Below are positions 33,392 through 44,164 of a stretch of DNA of 64,000 bases, in pieces (positions within the stretch are counted from its first letter, which is position 1; each line of letters opens with the position of its first letter). Below the pieces are notes generated by a model. That model saw only the letters and a list, made by a program, of their open reading frames with translations. It had not been told where the DNA came from and made no database searches. The stretch comes from Nematopogon swammerdamellus (taxonomy: Eukaryota > Arthropoda > Insecta > Lepidoptera > Adelidae), in assembly GCA_946902875.1 (NCBI GenBank), contig OX336349.1, forward strand, positions 8,331,891 to 8,395,890, in the 5' to 3' direction. The translations under genes and the position numbers were made by a program.

Positions 33392-33579
33392 CCTATCCTG
33401 TCGCCCTTTAGCACGGCATCTCGTCCTTATCCCTTAGTCGCCTTGTACGACATGCATAGGGAAAGATGCAGTGGGGGCTATTCTTTTTAAGTACTACCGG
33501 CCCCACACGGTACACGGTTTTAAATTAATGTCTAATTAACATGCATGCAATCAACTTTCTTTGAAATTTTATAGATATA
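33204..33579. repeat. 188 bp perfect-period tandem duplication
   Basis: 33204-33391 is repeated directly as 33392-33579. I see one difference, 'ctcatcc' against 'ctcgtcc'. The unit spans part of family A plus 60 bp of flanking AT-rich DNA, so the duplication happened after the family A insertion and is very recent. Confidence 0.95.
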
Positions 33580-34450
33580 AACTTTACAGTAATGTAAAAA
33601 AGAAAAATTGAATTTTCAAGTTCTAACATTTTAGAATTACGACTCGTGTCGTGGGCACATAGAAAAACATTTTCTCATACGGGAGAAAATCCGTGACCGT
33701 GAAAACAATAATGAAAATCAAATAAAAGTAATTGTTTTTCAAGCTCGCTAACAAAGGCCGGGGGCGAAATCCGAGCAGCATCCAGTGTTTGATATTCATC
33801 ACATCACCCCGACCTTATGGAAAGCTAACAAGCTGTCAAATTAGGCGTTACGATAAAATATGCCCGTACCGACAACAAAATCAAAATTGTATCTACTAAA
33901 GCCACCTAGACAGCTCTCGGGATTGTCATGCGATTAAGCTGATACATATTTCGTAGCTTTATTTGATAAGAACACATCAATTCAAGTTATTTATCAGTTT
34001 TAGAAAGCTCCTTGAAGTCATTGAACAGAGCATTGAAAACGTAAAGATGAGTAACTAAGGAACAAGCGAAGGAAGAAGCAAAGGACACGCTCGGCTACGC
34101 AATGTTTTCTCTGACCGTAGATATGATTATCCGTGGATAAATTGTCGGATGTAACGAGAGTGTGTATTAAATATTTCATCGCAAGCAATAACCTCGTCGC
34201 CTTTCACCTGTGACTTTAATAAAATATTATTAAACGGCTTCAGGCTTCTTTGTGCTATCGGTGCCAAAGAAGAGATCGAATGCGCGGGGTTTACCTGTCA
34301 CGGTTCAACTGAGGATTATTTACAACAGGACTAAATTTTTTAAAGAAATAATAGGAACACTTTAAACACCTTAGAACACTGTAGAGAAGCTAGAAAAAGC
34401 TGGAGAACGTTGAAAAGAGAAAACATTGGAAAATTCGTTACTACAAAACT
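33580..34450. other. No gene recognised
   Basis: No open frame or repeat of note. Confidence 0.5.
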
Positions 34451-34452
34451 CC

Positions 34453-34481
34453 GACCAATTAAAATTAACTTTTAATTGGTC
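34453..34481. repeat. Perfect short hairpin
   Basis: Arms 34453-34464 and 34470-34481 (gaccaattaaaa and its complement) with a 5-base loop. Confidence 0.8.
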
Positions 34482-34751
34482 TGAGCTAGAAGTTGGTTGA
34501 AAACAATGCGATCGCCGTCTTCATTGTCACGACCAATACTCTATGGAAGCAGCAGGCTAGGTTGCTTGCTGCGAATGATGAGACCATTTCTCTGGCGGCT
34601 CGGCGTAGGTGCCGCGCTGCGATTGCGGCGCGGACGGCACCTGGCTGGAGCGACAATGAAGTAAAAATGTTTCATAAATTCCCACTGCCATGATTCAACT
34701 CGAGACTGCACTATATCAAGCGAATGTAATTTGTATAGTGAAGGAACATTT

Positions 34752-34914
34752 ACTATTTCTTCATTAGATGTGCATGCAAAGCGGAAAATGAGGAGAAAAA
34801 ATAAACCCCGACCAGGAACGCGCTGGCGGGTCAAGCCGGAGTTCCAGGTTCGAATCCTGGTCGAGAGGTACTTTTTCTCTTCATTTTCGGCTTTGCATAT
34901 ATATATGAAGAAAT
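34752..34914. mobile_element. Fold-back unit with a tRNA T-arm-like core
   Basis: 34752-34800 and 34868-34914 are imperfect inverted repeats ('tatttcttcat', 'atgcaaagc.gaaaatga.gag'). The core holds 'ccaggttcgaatcctgg' (34845-34861), a perfect 5 bp stem around TTCGAAT, which is the B box and T arm of a tRNA. A complete tRNA cannot be folded. Confidence 0.6.
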
Positions 34915-35260
34915 ATAAAGTAGGTACATGCTTAGTACTAACATAAAAAAATTAAATAGAACATGTACTACTTACTAATAGTGTATTACTTACTAGTAGA
35001 ATAGCGAGTGCTGTTTGATCCCGAGGGAATTAGATTGGGGATCCTAGTGGAAATCTACGATCTAGATCTTTGGTACTAATAATATTGTGCTTGTATGCAG
35101 TGGAACACCAGAAGATAACAACGCTATCAATTAGTAATTGAGGCTTGGTTTTATTTTATTTTTACTTTGAACTTTTATTTCATATCTATCAAAAGCTCTC
35201 AGCCACTTTTTAAGGCAAAAAAATGAATATTTTCTGTTACTTTGGCACCTTCTCACCTTG
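34915..35260. other. No gene recognised
   Basis: AT-rich, with no repeat match. Confidence 0.5.
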
Positions 35261-35263
35261 GCG

Positions 35264-35455
35264 CGGCTCTGCTACTCTTCTCAGCTTATTATTGACTGCT
35301 TGTTAGTTATCTTGCACGAATAGTTTGCTAAACGTGGTGTTCGGTGTTGTGCTGTAATTTACAAGAGTCCTTGCAGCACAACACCGATTACTCTGCTCAC
35401 CCAGATTGTGGGGATATACGATAGCGTGTGGTATGTACGAGTATGTATTTGACAA
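35264..35455 (+). repeat. Dispersed repeat family A, 3' part
   Basis: It contains 'tctcaccttggcgcggc', then 'cttgttagttatcttg', then the perfect 13 bp stem-loop 35342-35354/35374-35386, and 'ctcacccagattgtgggg'. Confidence 0.8.
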
Positions 35456-35544
35456 TGTGGCACCATCCCTAGAGTAAATTTAGTAGGTAATAATGTGCTG
35501 GCATTCTAACCACTAAATAAATAATGAACTATAGGACACATACA

Positions 35545-35690
35545 CTGCAAAGGTATGGAACGGGCTTCCTGGGAATATCCTTCCCCACTCATACAATCCA
35601 TGAATTTTCAAATCGCGAAATTGGCTGCGCCTGAGGTTTCGATCTCGGACACAGCCCCTCAGTTCGGAAGAAATTAAAAAAAAAAACACT
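35545..35690 (+). pseudogene. LINE C-terminal fragment, copy of 27706-27965
   Basis: 'ggtatggaacgggcttcct', then 'atccttcccc', then 'acaatccatgaattttc' aligns with 27740-27800. It is more deleted than that copy and ends in an A-rich tail at about 35690. Confidence 0.5.
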
Positions 35691-35744
35691 TTAGATGTTG
35701 CATCAAATGCACCTTGTTTTTGGTAATGTTGTCCATGTTCTGTA

Positions 35745-35785
35745 TATTATATCTATATCTATCTATCTATATATGTATTATAATT
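35745..35785. repeat. Compound (TATC)n/(TA)n microsatellite
   Basis: 'tatatctatatctatctatc' and following 'tatatatg'. Confidence 0.75.
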
Positions 35786-36187
35786 TTCTCCTGTCCTGTA
35801 TAAATAATATCTAACCGGTTTAGAGCAGATATTAAATACTCGCTGGTTAAGAAGATGACACCAGCATTATGCTGCAAGATTGGAAGCTTGATCAAATTAA
35901 GGCTACATCAGACTTACCTCACTGGCTTTGCGCCGATGATGTTAACTTGGAAGGGATTTTGCTTTTAAATTGTTGGAAGAACCTGGAAGATTGTAGAGAT
36001 ATTACATTTTGGAATTGCTAAAAAAAACTAATCTTTTATACAGGGCAATATTTTTAATAGATGTGGTTTCGGATAAGCTTACCTTATAATACGATAGATA
36101 GGTAAATTTTCAAAATTTTTCAAACACCGTGACATTAAACAGATGTCATCGATAATCTGAAAAAATAAAAATAAAAGATAAATTACA

Positions 36188-36705
36188 AATTTAAAAAACC
36201 CCCGACAAATCAACAAGCCTTAAAAAGTGAAACAGAATTTTCGCTTGGGGACCGAGTTTTATTTTTTTTTTATTAGTGGTCCACTGACTCCTTAACTAAT
36301 CGAAAATTATCTTTTACATTTTAAGGGTTCCTGATGTGCCGTTTTTTTTTTAGCTTTTATTTCAAGCTTTTTAAGGGACGTAATTTGAACTTGTAATAAT
36401 TTAGTTTAGGTTAGATTAAAAGTACATAAATTTGTTTTGTAATAATTTCCATTAATTTAATTAAAGACGACAAGTGAAAGTGTAATAAATTTCCATTTTA
36501 CAGCAGATCGATGATTTTCGAATCGGCTGACCTGATCTTCATCAAACCTAGCTAAGAACAATCCCGGTTAAACCAGCTTTCTAATAAAAAACCGCATCAA
36601 AATCGGTTCATCCGTTTGGGAGCTACGATGCCAGAGACAGACACACAGACAGACGGAGGCGACCAACTTATAACACCCCTTTTGCGTCGGGGGTTAAAAA
36701 TAAGA
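36188..36705 (+). repeat. Dispersed lepidopteran repeat ('aaaaacccccgac ... cgtcgggggttaaa')
   Basis: It opens with 'aaaaaacccccgacaaatc' and closes with 'gcgtcgggggttaaaaataa'. 'tcggttcatccgtttgggagctac' and the 'agacagacacacagacagacgg' run lie near its end. The copy at 60530-60960 is the same family in reverse. The short inverted terminal bases hint at a non-autonomous DNA element, but I cannot classify it. Confidence 0.7.
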
Positions 36706-36725
36706 AGGAAGTTTCTGCTGTCTCA

Positions 36726-37090
36726 GTCAAGAAGTACGCACTTAGTTATATTATGTATAATTTTCGGTGTGTTCGTCGTCGCATCACAAGAAATTTTATT
36801 CCAAGATCGAACATTCATACTTTTCGCGAATAAGGTAAAAGTTTAGTAAGTAGGACTTCTAGCAGCCCCAGGCAGTCTCCCGCCTCGATTACAAGATCAT
36901 GCAGATAGTGGAATGGAATAGTACCGCCGCCGGCCGAGGATCCGAAGAACGCCAATTTTATTTCGTTTGCTGATACCTTACCGATAAGTTACTCATATCT
37001 TCAATTGTATCACTAAAATGATATGCCGTCTTTTCTATTTCAGATTCGCGAGTCCAGGCATTGGCGAACATACTTACCTACATACGATGT
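36726..37090 (+). CDS. Possible pair of host exons
   Basis: An acceptor-like 'tttctgctgtctcag' ends near 36727. An open stretch follows to 36837, encoding a hydrophobic segment (LVILCIIFGVFVVASQ), then GTAAAA. After about 208 bp, 'cttttctatttcag' at 37045 precedes a 45-base open segment (IRESRHWRTYLPTYD) that stops exactly at a strong donor GTAAGTAT (37091). Phases agree if both are coding. No protein family is recognised and the first segment adjoins a repeat, so this is speculative. Confidence 0.2.
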
Positions 37091-37094
37091 AAGT

Positions 37095-38170
37095 ATTTTT
37101 ACTTGAATATATGTATATTCTGGAATAATCACAACAGGGAAATTTATATTGTTGAAATAAATGAAACCCCCCATTCAGTAAATCAAAGCTATTTGTGTTC
37201 ACGATGCAGCCGGAGTCGAAGCAGTAAAGTAAAATGTCAATATTTACTGCTTTGAGACGCAAACAGTTTTAACGTTTACATCCTTGTCGATCTGTTGATC
37301 TAAACAATATCAACTCTATTTTGAATGGAATATGATACCAAATTCTACGTCATATGGATAGGTAAATACAACTGTTCTCCACTAGTCTTAATTCGATCAG
37401 AAGAGTTTCAGAACAGTTTCTTTGTTTGTATATTGGTGGGTGCTCTTCATTGGGGAAACTGAAGTCGTAAAGGTTTACTCTAGCTAGTGATCTATCTATC
37501 ACATTGATGGTCGACAGCGAACACTGGTAGCGAGCGAGTCGATAAGATAATAATAGAACTATGTCGATTGATATCGTGACTTGGAAGGTCGCTTTCATTT
37601 TGAGCTCTTCCAAAGTAAGATAAACGAAACTATTTTTAACATTTCACTATGTACGGAAGAAATTAATAATATAAATATGTAGGGCAAACAGAATGGATAT
37701 TCAATGCACGTATCAGCAAAGGCACGCGCGCATTAAAATACCGACCCTAATAATAAACCAGGCAATGGAGAAACTATCAAAATAATATTTCGCCGAATAC
37801 AACGACGTCATTGATTATTCAAAGCCGCACATGTTACGTGACGAACATAAAGACCTAAACACACGCTCAGGGGAAGAAGAACAAGGTCAGGGTACGCCTA
37901 TCAAAGCAGCTGGCTTTGCAAAATAAAATCCTACAGTAAGGCAAGTCAAGAGAATGGAGAGACAGAGGCATTTAGATGTATTCACTCGGGGCGATCATGA
38001 ATTAGTCATGACAAACAAACACTGAAAATACGTTTCCAACTTGGTATGAGGCATTGGGAGAAGAACTAATCTTACCATGTGTGAATATTTCATGTATTCC
38101 TTATATTCCAGATAAGATATTACCATTGCAAAATATTTATGCCGATTCGGTGGGAAAACTATGCATACGA
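37095..38170. other. No gene recognised
   Basis: The 87-codon minus-strand frame at 37350-37613 has no motif. Confidence 0.45.
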
Positions 38171-38174
38171 AAGT

Positions 38175-38264
38175 ATTGTAATTCCAACCCCGTCCAGAAG
38201 GACGGGGTTGGAATTACAATTTGGAATTACAACAGGAAATAGTTTACAGAAGTAAACTATTTCC
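38175..38264. repeat. Two adjacent perfect hairpins
   Basis: Hairpin 1: arms 38175-38195 and 38200-38220, 21 bp with no mismatch and a 4-base loop. Hairpin 2: arms 38235-38246 and 38253-38264, 12 bp with no mismatch and a 6-base loop. Both centres read 'cagaag'. Confidence 0.95.
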
Positions 38265-38269
38265 TTGCT

Positions 38270-39010
38270 TAAACATTGTGCCACTTCTGACCTAAGAGAG
38301 TATACGATCGCTGTTGGTATTTTCTGCCAAACAATCCTCCATAGTCGTACTAGTGATGTTCTATAATATGGCCTATGTCTGGAATTCCACTGAGAGCTAC
38401 ATAAATGCGTCAAGAGAATTTATCCTAAGCCGCTATGCACTCCAGCGGTGGACCTGGCTGGTGACGAGACAAAGTTCACTACGATGCATTACTCTGCGCC
38501 TGACCTAAATAGAACGAATGCAATTTTACCCGATACCGTGGATAAGGAGGTGCTGAGAGCATACATAGTGCACGTTGCAACCACTACTCTCTTCACCTAA
38601 AGCTCTGCGGGCCAAGATTGAATAGCACGGGATCCGAGTATTGGTTTTTATTGTTGGACGAAATCGAAAGCACATATTTTCAACAAAAGAGAAATGATAG
38701 AGGTAGACTTGTATGGATTTGCGAAGAAATTGCGATATCATTGTGGCAAAGTGTACTAAGGAATAGAGGGAGTAGGTTATTGTTATGAGAGACTACCATA
38801 GAGCTTACTCGACAAAACAGTCATTGGCCAAGAATTGGCCCTTGTGTACTTAGTTCGTAAAATATATCTAGAGACATTTCTGAGGCTTTTAATAATTTAC
38901 TTCACCATCCAAATTCGACGTTTTGACACTCATATCTTTAATTAACTAAACCGATAATTTCTCCTCTTACAATTATTGAAGAAATAGTGTACGAAATGAT
39001 CGACGCAATG
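38270..39010. other. No gene recognised
   Basis: Short open frames only, and no repeat match. Confidence 0.5.
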
Positions 39011-39017
39011 TGCATTC

Positions 39018-39100
39018 GTTCATCATCATCATCATCATCAGCCTGTATCGATCCACTGCTGGACATAGGCCTCTCCAAAGGCACGCCACCACACGCGGTG
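39018..39100 (-). repeat. RTE-like retroposon 3' end with CATCAT tail
   Basis: 'catcatcatcatcatcatca', then 'gcctgtatcgatccactgctgg', then 'cataggcctctcc'. This is the reverse complement of the widespread 'GGCC..TGTCCAGCAGTGG' end followed by (ATG)n. A related end, with the tail on the other side, is at 59455-59550. Confidence 0.75.
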
Positions 39101-39104
39101 CATT

Positions 39105-40110
39105 CGTTATTAGGTTTAAATTATTCCATTTACTTAGAGTTAAAAGTAGTAAGTTAGCTTTCTATATGTATACATAGATTACCTGTAATATATAAATGAG
39201 AACGATTACTGTATCTCTTACATATTTTAAATCCCTAGAGCTATTGATGTTTACTCGCAGCCCCATGAAACCTCTCTAAGCTTTAAAGCGTATTAGAACT
39301 ATGCTCGTTAGAGATACCTCTCCTTTAGGATATGGTCGGTTGGCATCTTCCTCCTTTATCTGTACGTGAGAACTGAACAATTCTGTCTTTCTTTCTTTCG
39401 TCGAATCTGCGGTACTGAATACTGTTGTGACTTCCTATGTTCTTTGTCTTGATCATTTCGATATTATTTGCTTCTTTCCAATAACTAGCTAAGGATCTAC
39501 CACTGGTTTGGGAATTTACCTGTAGTTTTTTCTATCTGCTTATATCTTTGCACGTACAAAGAGCCCCAATAATTCTAAACTATTGGAAGGTGAAATGTAG
39601 GTCTTCGTTGATATCCCTTTAGAACTTACTCGATATTGAGATACTGTTTGCTTTATTTTACAAGTTGTGGCTACTACTCTTCTCCATTCCCTGCGGGCAG
39701 AGGGCGCCGGTGTGGCTGGTTTGCATATTAATTCACGGTCCGTGCGGCCGGGCGGCGGTCGGTGCGGACTGCGGAGGCAGCGACGGTGGAGCGGGTGAGG
39801 AGAGGGCGGCTGCAGTAATCCCTCTGCCGCAACAGGGCGACCGCGGTCGGCTTCCTTCGCCTCACCATAACGACTAGACAGACAGACTAGAGCGCTGCCT
39901 CTCAAATTAGATTCCATCGAGCCGGCATTTTTGAAGCACTCTCTGAAATCTTGCTAGTTCCGATTTTTTTGCAAAGTTTTACCGCATAGTACGAATATAT
40001 TTCTTTATAAAATTTTCGCACAAAAGTTCGACGAAATTCGCAAATGCAGGGTGTTCACCAGTACAATATTGAAAGCTTTTGAATAAAATAATATTGAGTT
40101 TTATAATTAT
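39105..40110. other. No gene; GC-rich island at 39690-39850
   Basis: 39690-39850 is strikingly GC- and CpG-rich ('gtgcggccgggcggcggtcgg') within AT-rich surroundings. It could be a promoter with first exon or an old GC-rich element. The 125-codon minus-strand frame over it has no motif. Confidence 0.35.
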
Positions 40111-40112
40111 AT

Positions 40113-40193
40113 TTTTTTTTATGGAAGCTGACTACATTACCTACAACATCCGTGATTTCAGCCTATAACACCTTGGTGAACGAAGATGTAAGG
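40113..40193 (-). mobile_element. SINE-B 3' fragment, first arm of inverted pair
   Basis: The T-run and 'tatggaagctgactacattacc' through 'ataacaccttggtgaac' is the 3' 80 bp of SINE-B, inverted relative to the copy that follows immediately. Confidence 0.85.
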
Positions 40194-40194
40194 G

Positions 40195-40474
40195 ATATAA
40201 TTCCCTTCTTATATTACTAGGTCGTAGGGTTTAACCCGCCCGGGTTGGTACCACCGCACTGAATGAAAGTTCGGTCGAAACGGCTATGTAAATAGTTTGT
40301 GTTTTCCGCCCAGTTCAGTGTAGCCGGCACGACCGAAGGGATTCCCTTCAAGGGAAGCACTGACGTGGCACCAAGTTCACCCGGTGTTATGGGCTGACAT
40401 CACGGATGTTGTAGTGTAGGTGATGTAGCCAACCGTGTCAGTTTCCATAATAATAAAAATGGTTTCCATAAAAA
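40195..40474 (+). mobile_element. SINE-B, 5'-truncated, second arm
   Basis: It runs from 'ttcccttcttatattactagg' to 'tttccataaaaaaaaaa'. It has a small palindromic insertion ('gggattcccttcaagggaa', about 40338-40356) and a duplicated tail ('tttccataataataaaaatgg' then 'tttccataaaaa'). Confidence 0.9.
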
Positions 40475-40937
40475 AAAAAGATGTCAGTCCATCGCACCTC
40501 ACTAGACGCACTGAGAAGCTCGTTGGAGCGAGTATCATGAGAAATTGCTAGCAGCGATGAATTGCTAATAAAGAAAAACTGCCCGCAGGTTTCACTCTAC
40601 AGGCGTATCCTTCTCTTGTGTTTATGTATGACCGTGTATCTGACCTTTCCTGCCCTGTAATTTGTTCTCAGTCTACATAGGATTATTCCATTGTACCGCC
40701 CGTGTAGAACCGCGATAGGGGAAGGCTTCAGGTGTTTTATAAGCCCTCGCGTGACCTTGAACTGATCCCTCGGGTTGGAGTAGAGCGCGACCCCTCGGCC
40801 ACTGTCATGTCACGGCTTTCATATTCTCCTTGACAGCCACTCCACTAGATACAACGAATGAACGGAATGAGAATTTGCGCTATGTCCAAGTGTAGCGTGA
40901 CTATAATATTACTGGAAGAGGAGTTATTGAAAACTAG

Positions 40938-40972
40938 CTTTTACCCGCGGCTTCGCTCGCATAGCCTATGTC
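40938..40972 (+). repeat. 'acccgcggcttcgctcgc' terminal repeat
   Basis: 'actagcttttacccgcggct' with 'tcgctcgc' follows the same pattern as at 17711-17748. Confidence 0.75.
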
Positions 40973-41002
40973 CATCCTGAAGGTCCATTCTAAATATAGG
41001 TT

Positions 41003-41268
41003 TTTTTTTTTATGGAAACTGACACGGTTGGCTACATCACCTACAACGTCCGTGATGTCAGCCCATAACACCGGGTGAACTAGGTGCCATGTCAGTGCTT
41101 CCCCCTTTGATCGAGCCGGCTACACTGAACTGGTCGGAAAACACAAACTATTTACATAGCCGTTTAGACCGACGTTTCATTCAGTGCGGTGGTACCAACC
41201 CGGGCGGGTTAAACCCTACCACCAAATAAGATTAGGAGGGAAGGGACCTACAGTTTTACGAGGAATCC
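41003..41268 (-). mobile_element. SINE-B, first arm of the larger inverted pair
   Basis: The 3' tail (ttttttttttatggaaactg) through 'cagttttacgaggaatcc' is intact. The head beyond the B-box-like site is lost at 41268. Confidence 0.92.
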
Positions 41269-41330
41269 ATCAATATATTTTTTTCGGTCAAATATTTTTT
41301 TTAATCGGATGACTGTTTTCGGAGATTACT

Positions 41331-41652
41331 GGGCGCGGTCAGTACTTGGATGGGTGAACGCTCGACCGTTGGAGGCTGACCGTGGTTCGGATTCCACGTA
41401 CAACTGTAGGTCCCTTCCCTTCTTACCTTACTAGGTGGTAGGGTTCAACCCGCCCGGTTTGGTACCACCGCACTGAATGAAACGTCGGTCGAAACGGCTA
41501 TGTAAATAGTTTGTGTTTTCCGTCCAGTTCAGTGTAGCCGGCACGACCGAAGGGAAGCACTGACATGGCACCTAGTTCACCCGGTGTTATGGGCTGACAT
41601 CACGTATGTTGTAGGTGATGTAGCCAACCGTGTCAGTTTCCATAAAAAAAAA
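41331..41652 (+). mobile_element. SINE-B, second arm, best 5S-like segment
   Basis: 41331-41361 ('gggcgcggtcagtacttgga', then 'tgggtga') agrees, from general knowledge, with the intermediate element and C box of insect 5S rRNA almost base for base. 'ggttcggattccacg' and the usual body and A tail follow. The tRNA-type head upstream is missing, as the copy starts inside the head. Confidence 0.92.
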
Positions 41653-41654
41653 TA

Positions 41655-42550
41655 TTTTATATAGTTTAGATGTGGTTTCTACAGAATGTGCGCATTAAGG
41701 TAAGTATAGAATACTGAAAGGGTACGTTGAACTTAATAACTTTTATAGATTTAGTCCTAGCCACACATACAATGGAGAATGGGAAAAAATATGTCTTCGG
41801 AATAAAAAAATCGTAAAACAAAAGTAATTCCATCCCAGCACTCAATCATCCCTTTCAGTATTCAATACCGTATTACGGACATTCTGTACATATATCAAGA
41901 CTCCAGACATGTACCAAATCATCATAATTTATAAGAAATTTGACTAATTTTTTTTTCTATCACGCTCAGTTCTGTTCTTCTGACACAACAAAGTGTGAAG
42001 ACAGCATGTAGCTCGGTTTAGCGATTCTAAAGTTATTAACGAACGGTCAGACATCCACCTGACCATTATAATATCACAGGCATGATTGCCTAAGGAACCG
42101 TAAATTTTTTTTATCTAAATAAAACATAATATGGAAGGAAAGCACTTTACCTACGATTCTCTAGAAAAAAATACACACACACACAACCCGCAAACAAAGT
42201 TTCACTTTCTTATATTTTCTTTTCTTTTCCCTTCACATTTAGGAACCTATTTGGAAAGTCCTCTTTGGGTCTGCGCCTTAGTTATGAGCTGGGGCACTTT
42301 CGGGCAGTTCAATCTAAACAAAGGACAGAAGATTTACATATTGGTTGTCTTCTTCATCTCGACCGGTATGATGCGGGTCGGATAAAATACCTCGAAAGGA
42401 CGGAAGCGGTATAGACTTGCCTAACAGTTAAAACTCGTTAAAAATTATGTGCACAAAGGAGAAATTGCAAATATTTCGAATTCATATCTTGGTCGCCACC
42501 ATTATAATATTTTGTCAGCCACGGACAAAGTAACGTCGGACGTGGTCGAA
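41655..42550. other. No gene recognised
   Basis: An 84-codon frame (42131-42385) ends in hydrophobic residues but has no recognised domain. (AC)n of 12 bp lies at 42173-42184. Confidence 0.4.
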
Positions 42551-42552
42551 TT

Positions 42553-42667
42553 TTCGATGGATGAGCGACTTGGTTCAGATTCCACGTAAAACTAGTTCAC
42601 CAAAGTGCTGATATCACTGGTGTAGTAAGATTATGTAGCTAATCATGTCAGCTTCCATAAAAAAACC
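42553..42667 (+). mobile_element. SINE-B, internally deleted copy
   Basis: The head part 'gatggatgagcgacttggttcagattccacgtaaaact' is joined directly to the 3' part 'agttcaccaaagtgctgata'. The central ~200 bp is missing. Confidence 0.75.
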
Positions 42668-42669
42668 TT

Positions 42670-43487
42670 GGACGCAGGTATTTTTATCAACACTCATTCT
42701 AGGAGCCCTTTGATTGGGTGCGTTTGTCGTTTATGTTGGAAACGAAGCAAACTGAACGCAATATCAATGGCAATAGCGAGTCTATCCATTTGAATTCTTT
42801 AAGTCGAATTACAGTATAATATTACAGTAGGCTCTTTCTATTTGAAGCTGTCACCTCCAGAAATATACCCAGCTAAATTAACCATCAAGATAGCCCCTGA
42901 GGCGTTACCTTTCCAAATTAGCAATCCAAGAGGCTGTGGATAAGAATACAAGAGAGAAGTACTCTGGTTTGGTACATTACAGCAGAAGGAGCTTTCACTT
43001 TTTCACATTTTATACGCTTGTAGAGTTTATGACGAAACCCTCACAACTTTATGAGTTATCCCGTACTGCAGGCAGGGTAGGACCAATAAAATGAATTCAC
43101 GAGAAGCCGCGCGAGGAAGGATACAATATTTTTCTTTTATTTTCTCGTACAAGTAGTTTGAGGATAAATTGAAAGAGCTCTTTGCCTTTATAGTTTATTG
43201 ACGATTTGCATACGTAAACAAAGGCTTTGATGCCGGCCCTTCAGTCTTTAGAATAATAAACTGAGTGGAAATTGCGAATGCAAATTTTTGTGTGAAATTT
43301 TTGTTAGCTCGGCTCTCAGTGAGCAATCAGTGAGATGGTGTCGATAAATCAACGGGTTCCGGACAAATAATCATAAAATTATAGATGCATCAATTGTTCT
43401 GGCATGCGAAAAGTGATTAGTTTGCGTGTACAAAGACGAAATTATAAATACTTATCTATATATCCGCTCGTATCAACTCGCGAGCCA
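42670..43487. other. No gene recognised
   Basis: AT-rich, with no repeat match or notable frame. Confidence 0.5.
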
Positions 43488-43675
43488 TCATTCCCTTCTT
43501 ACTTACTAGGTGGGTAGTGTTTAGCCCGCCCGGGTTGAAACCACCGCACCGAACGAAAGGTCGGTCGAAGCGGCTATGTAAATAGTTCGCGTTTTCCGTC
43601 TATTTCAGTGCTGCCGGCACGAACAAAGGGAAGCACTAACATGGCACCTAGTTCACCAAGGTGTTATGGGCTGAC
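43488..43675 (+). mobile_element. SINE-B central fragment
   Basis: It runs from 'ttcccttcttacttactagg' to 'ggtgttatgggctgac'. Both the head and the final ~60 bp are missing. Confidence 0.85.
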
Positions 43676-43684
43676 TATGATATA

Positions 43685-44095
43685 ATCAATACTAATAATA
43701 AATCTGTAAGGGATTGTCATGGAGTAAGTTACTTTGTTTTATGAGATACTGCATGTAAGATACCAAATAGGTACTATGATATAAATACTATTTATGATAT
43801 CAAAACTAAATTTACGATTTTTAGAAATCTTTTCTGTATGTATGTATGTATGTTCCTCCATAACTCTTAAGCCGATCATCCGAATTTTATGAAAATTAGT
43901 ACAACCTCATTTAACTATACGGGACACAGGATAGGCTACATAAAATTCAGTTGAGGTTACGCTAAGATGTGGCTGAGGCTCTCATACAAACCGAATTGTT
44001 CCGCGCGCCGAAATAAAGGTACGGTAGCGGGCTTACTTACTGTCCTCTTTATACGAATATTGCGCGAGCGAAGCCGCGGGCAAAAGCTAGTACAT
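43685..44095 (-). repeat. Dispersed repeat ending in 'gcccgcggcttcgctcgcg' (inverted)
   Basis: It contains 'tctgtatgtatgtatgtatg', 'taactcttaagccgatcatc' and 'gcgcgagcgaagccgcgggcaaaagctagta'. This is a well-populated lepidopteran family; coding capacity is not seen. Confidence 0.65.
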
Positions 44096-44164
44096 AAAAA
44101 AATAATAAAAATACACAATGTATGAAGATAGGTTTTGAGTTCGTTCACGTCATCGAGCTATGAC

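Noticed and set aside
41331..41361. 5S rRNA gene
   Set aside because: Only the internal-promoter part is 5S-like. The rest is SINE-B.
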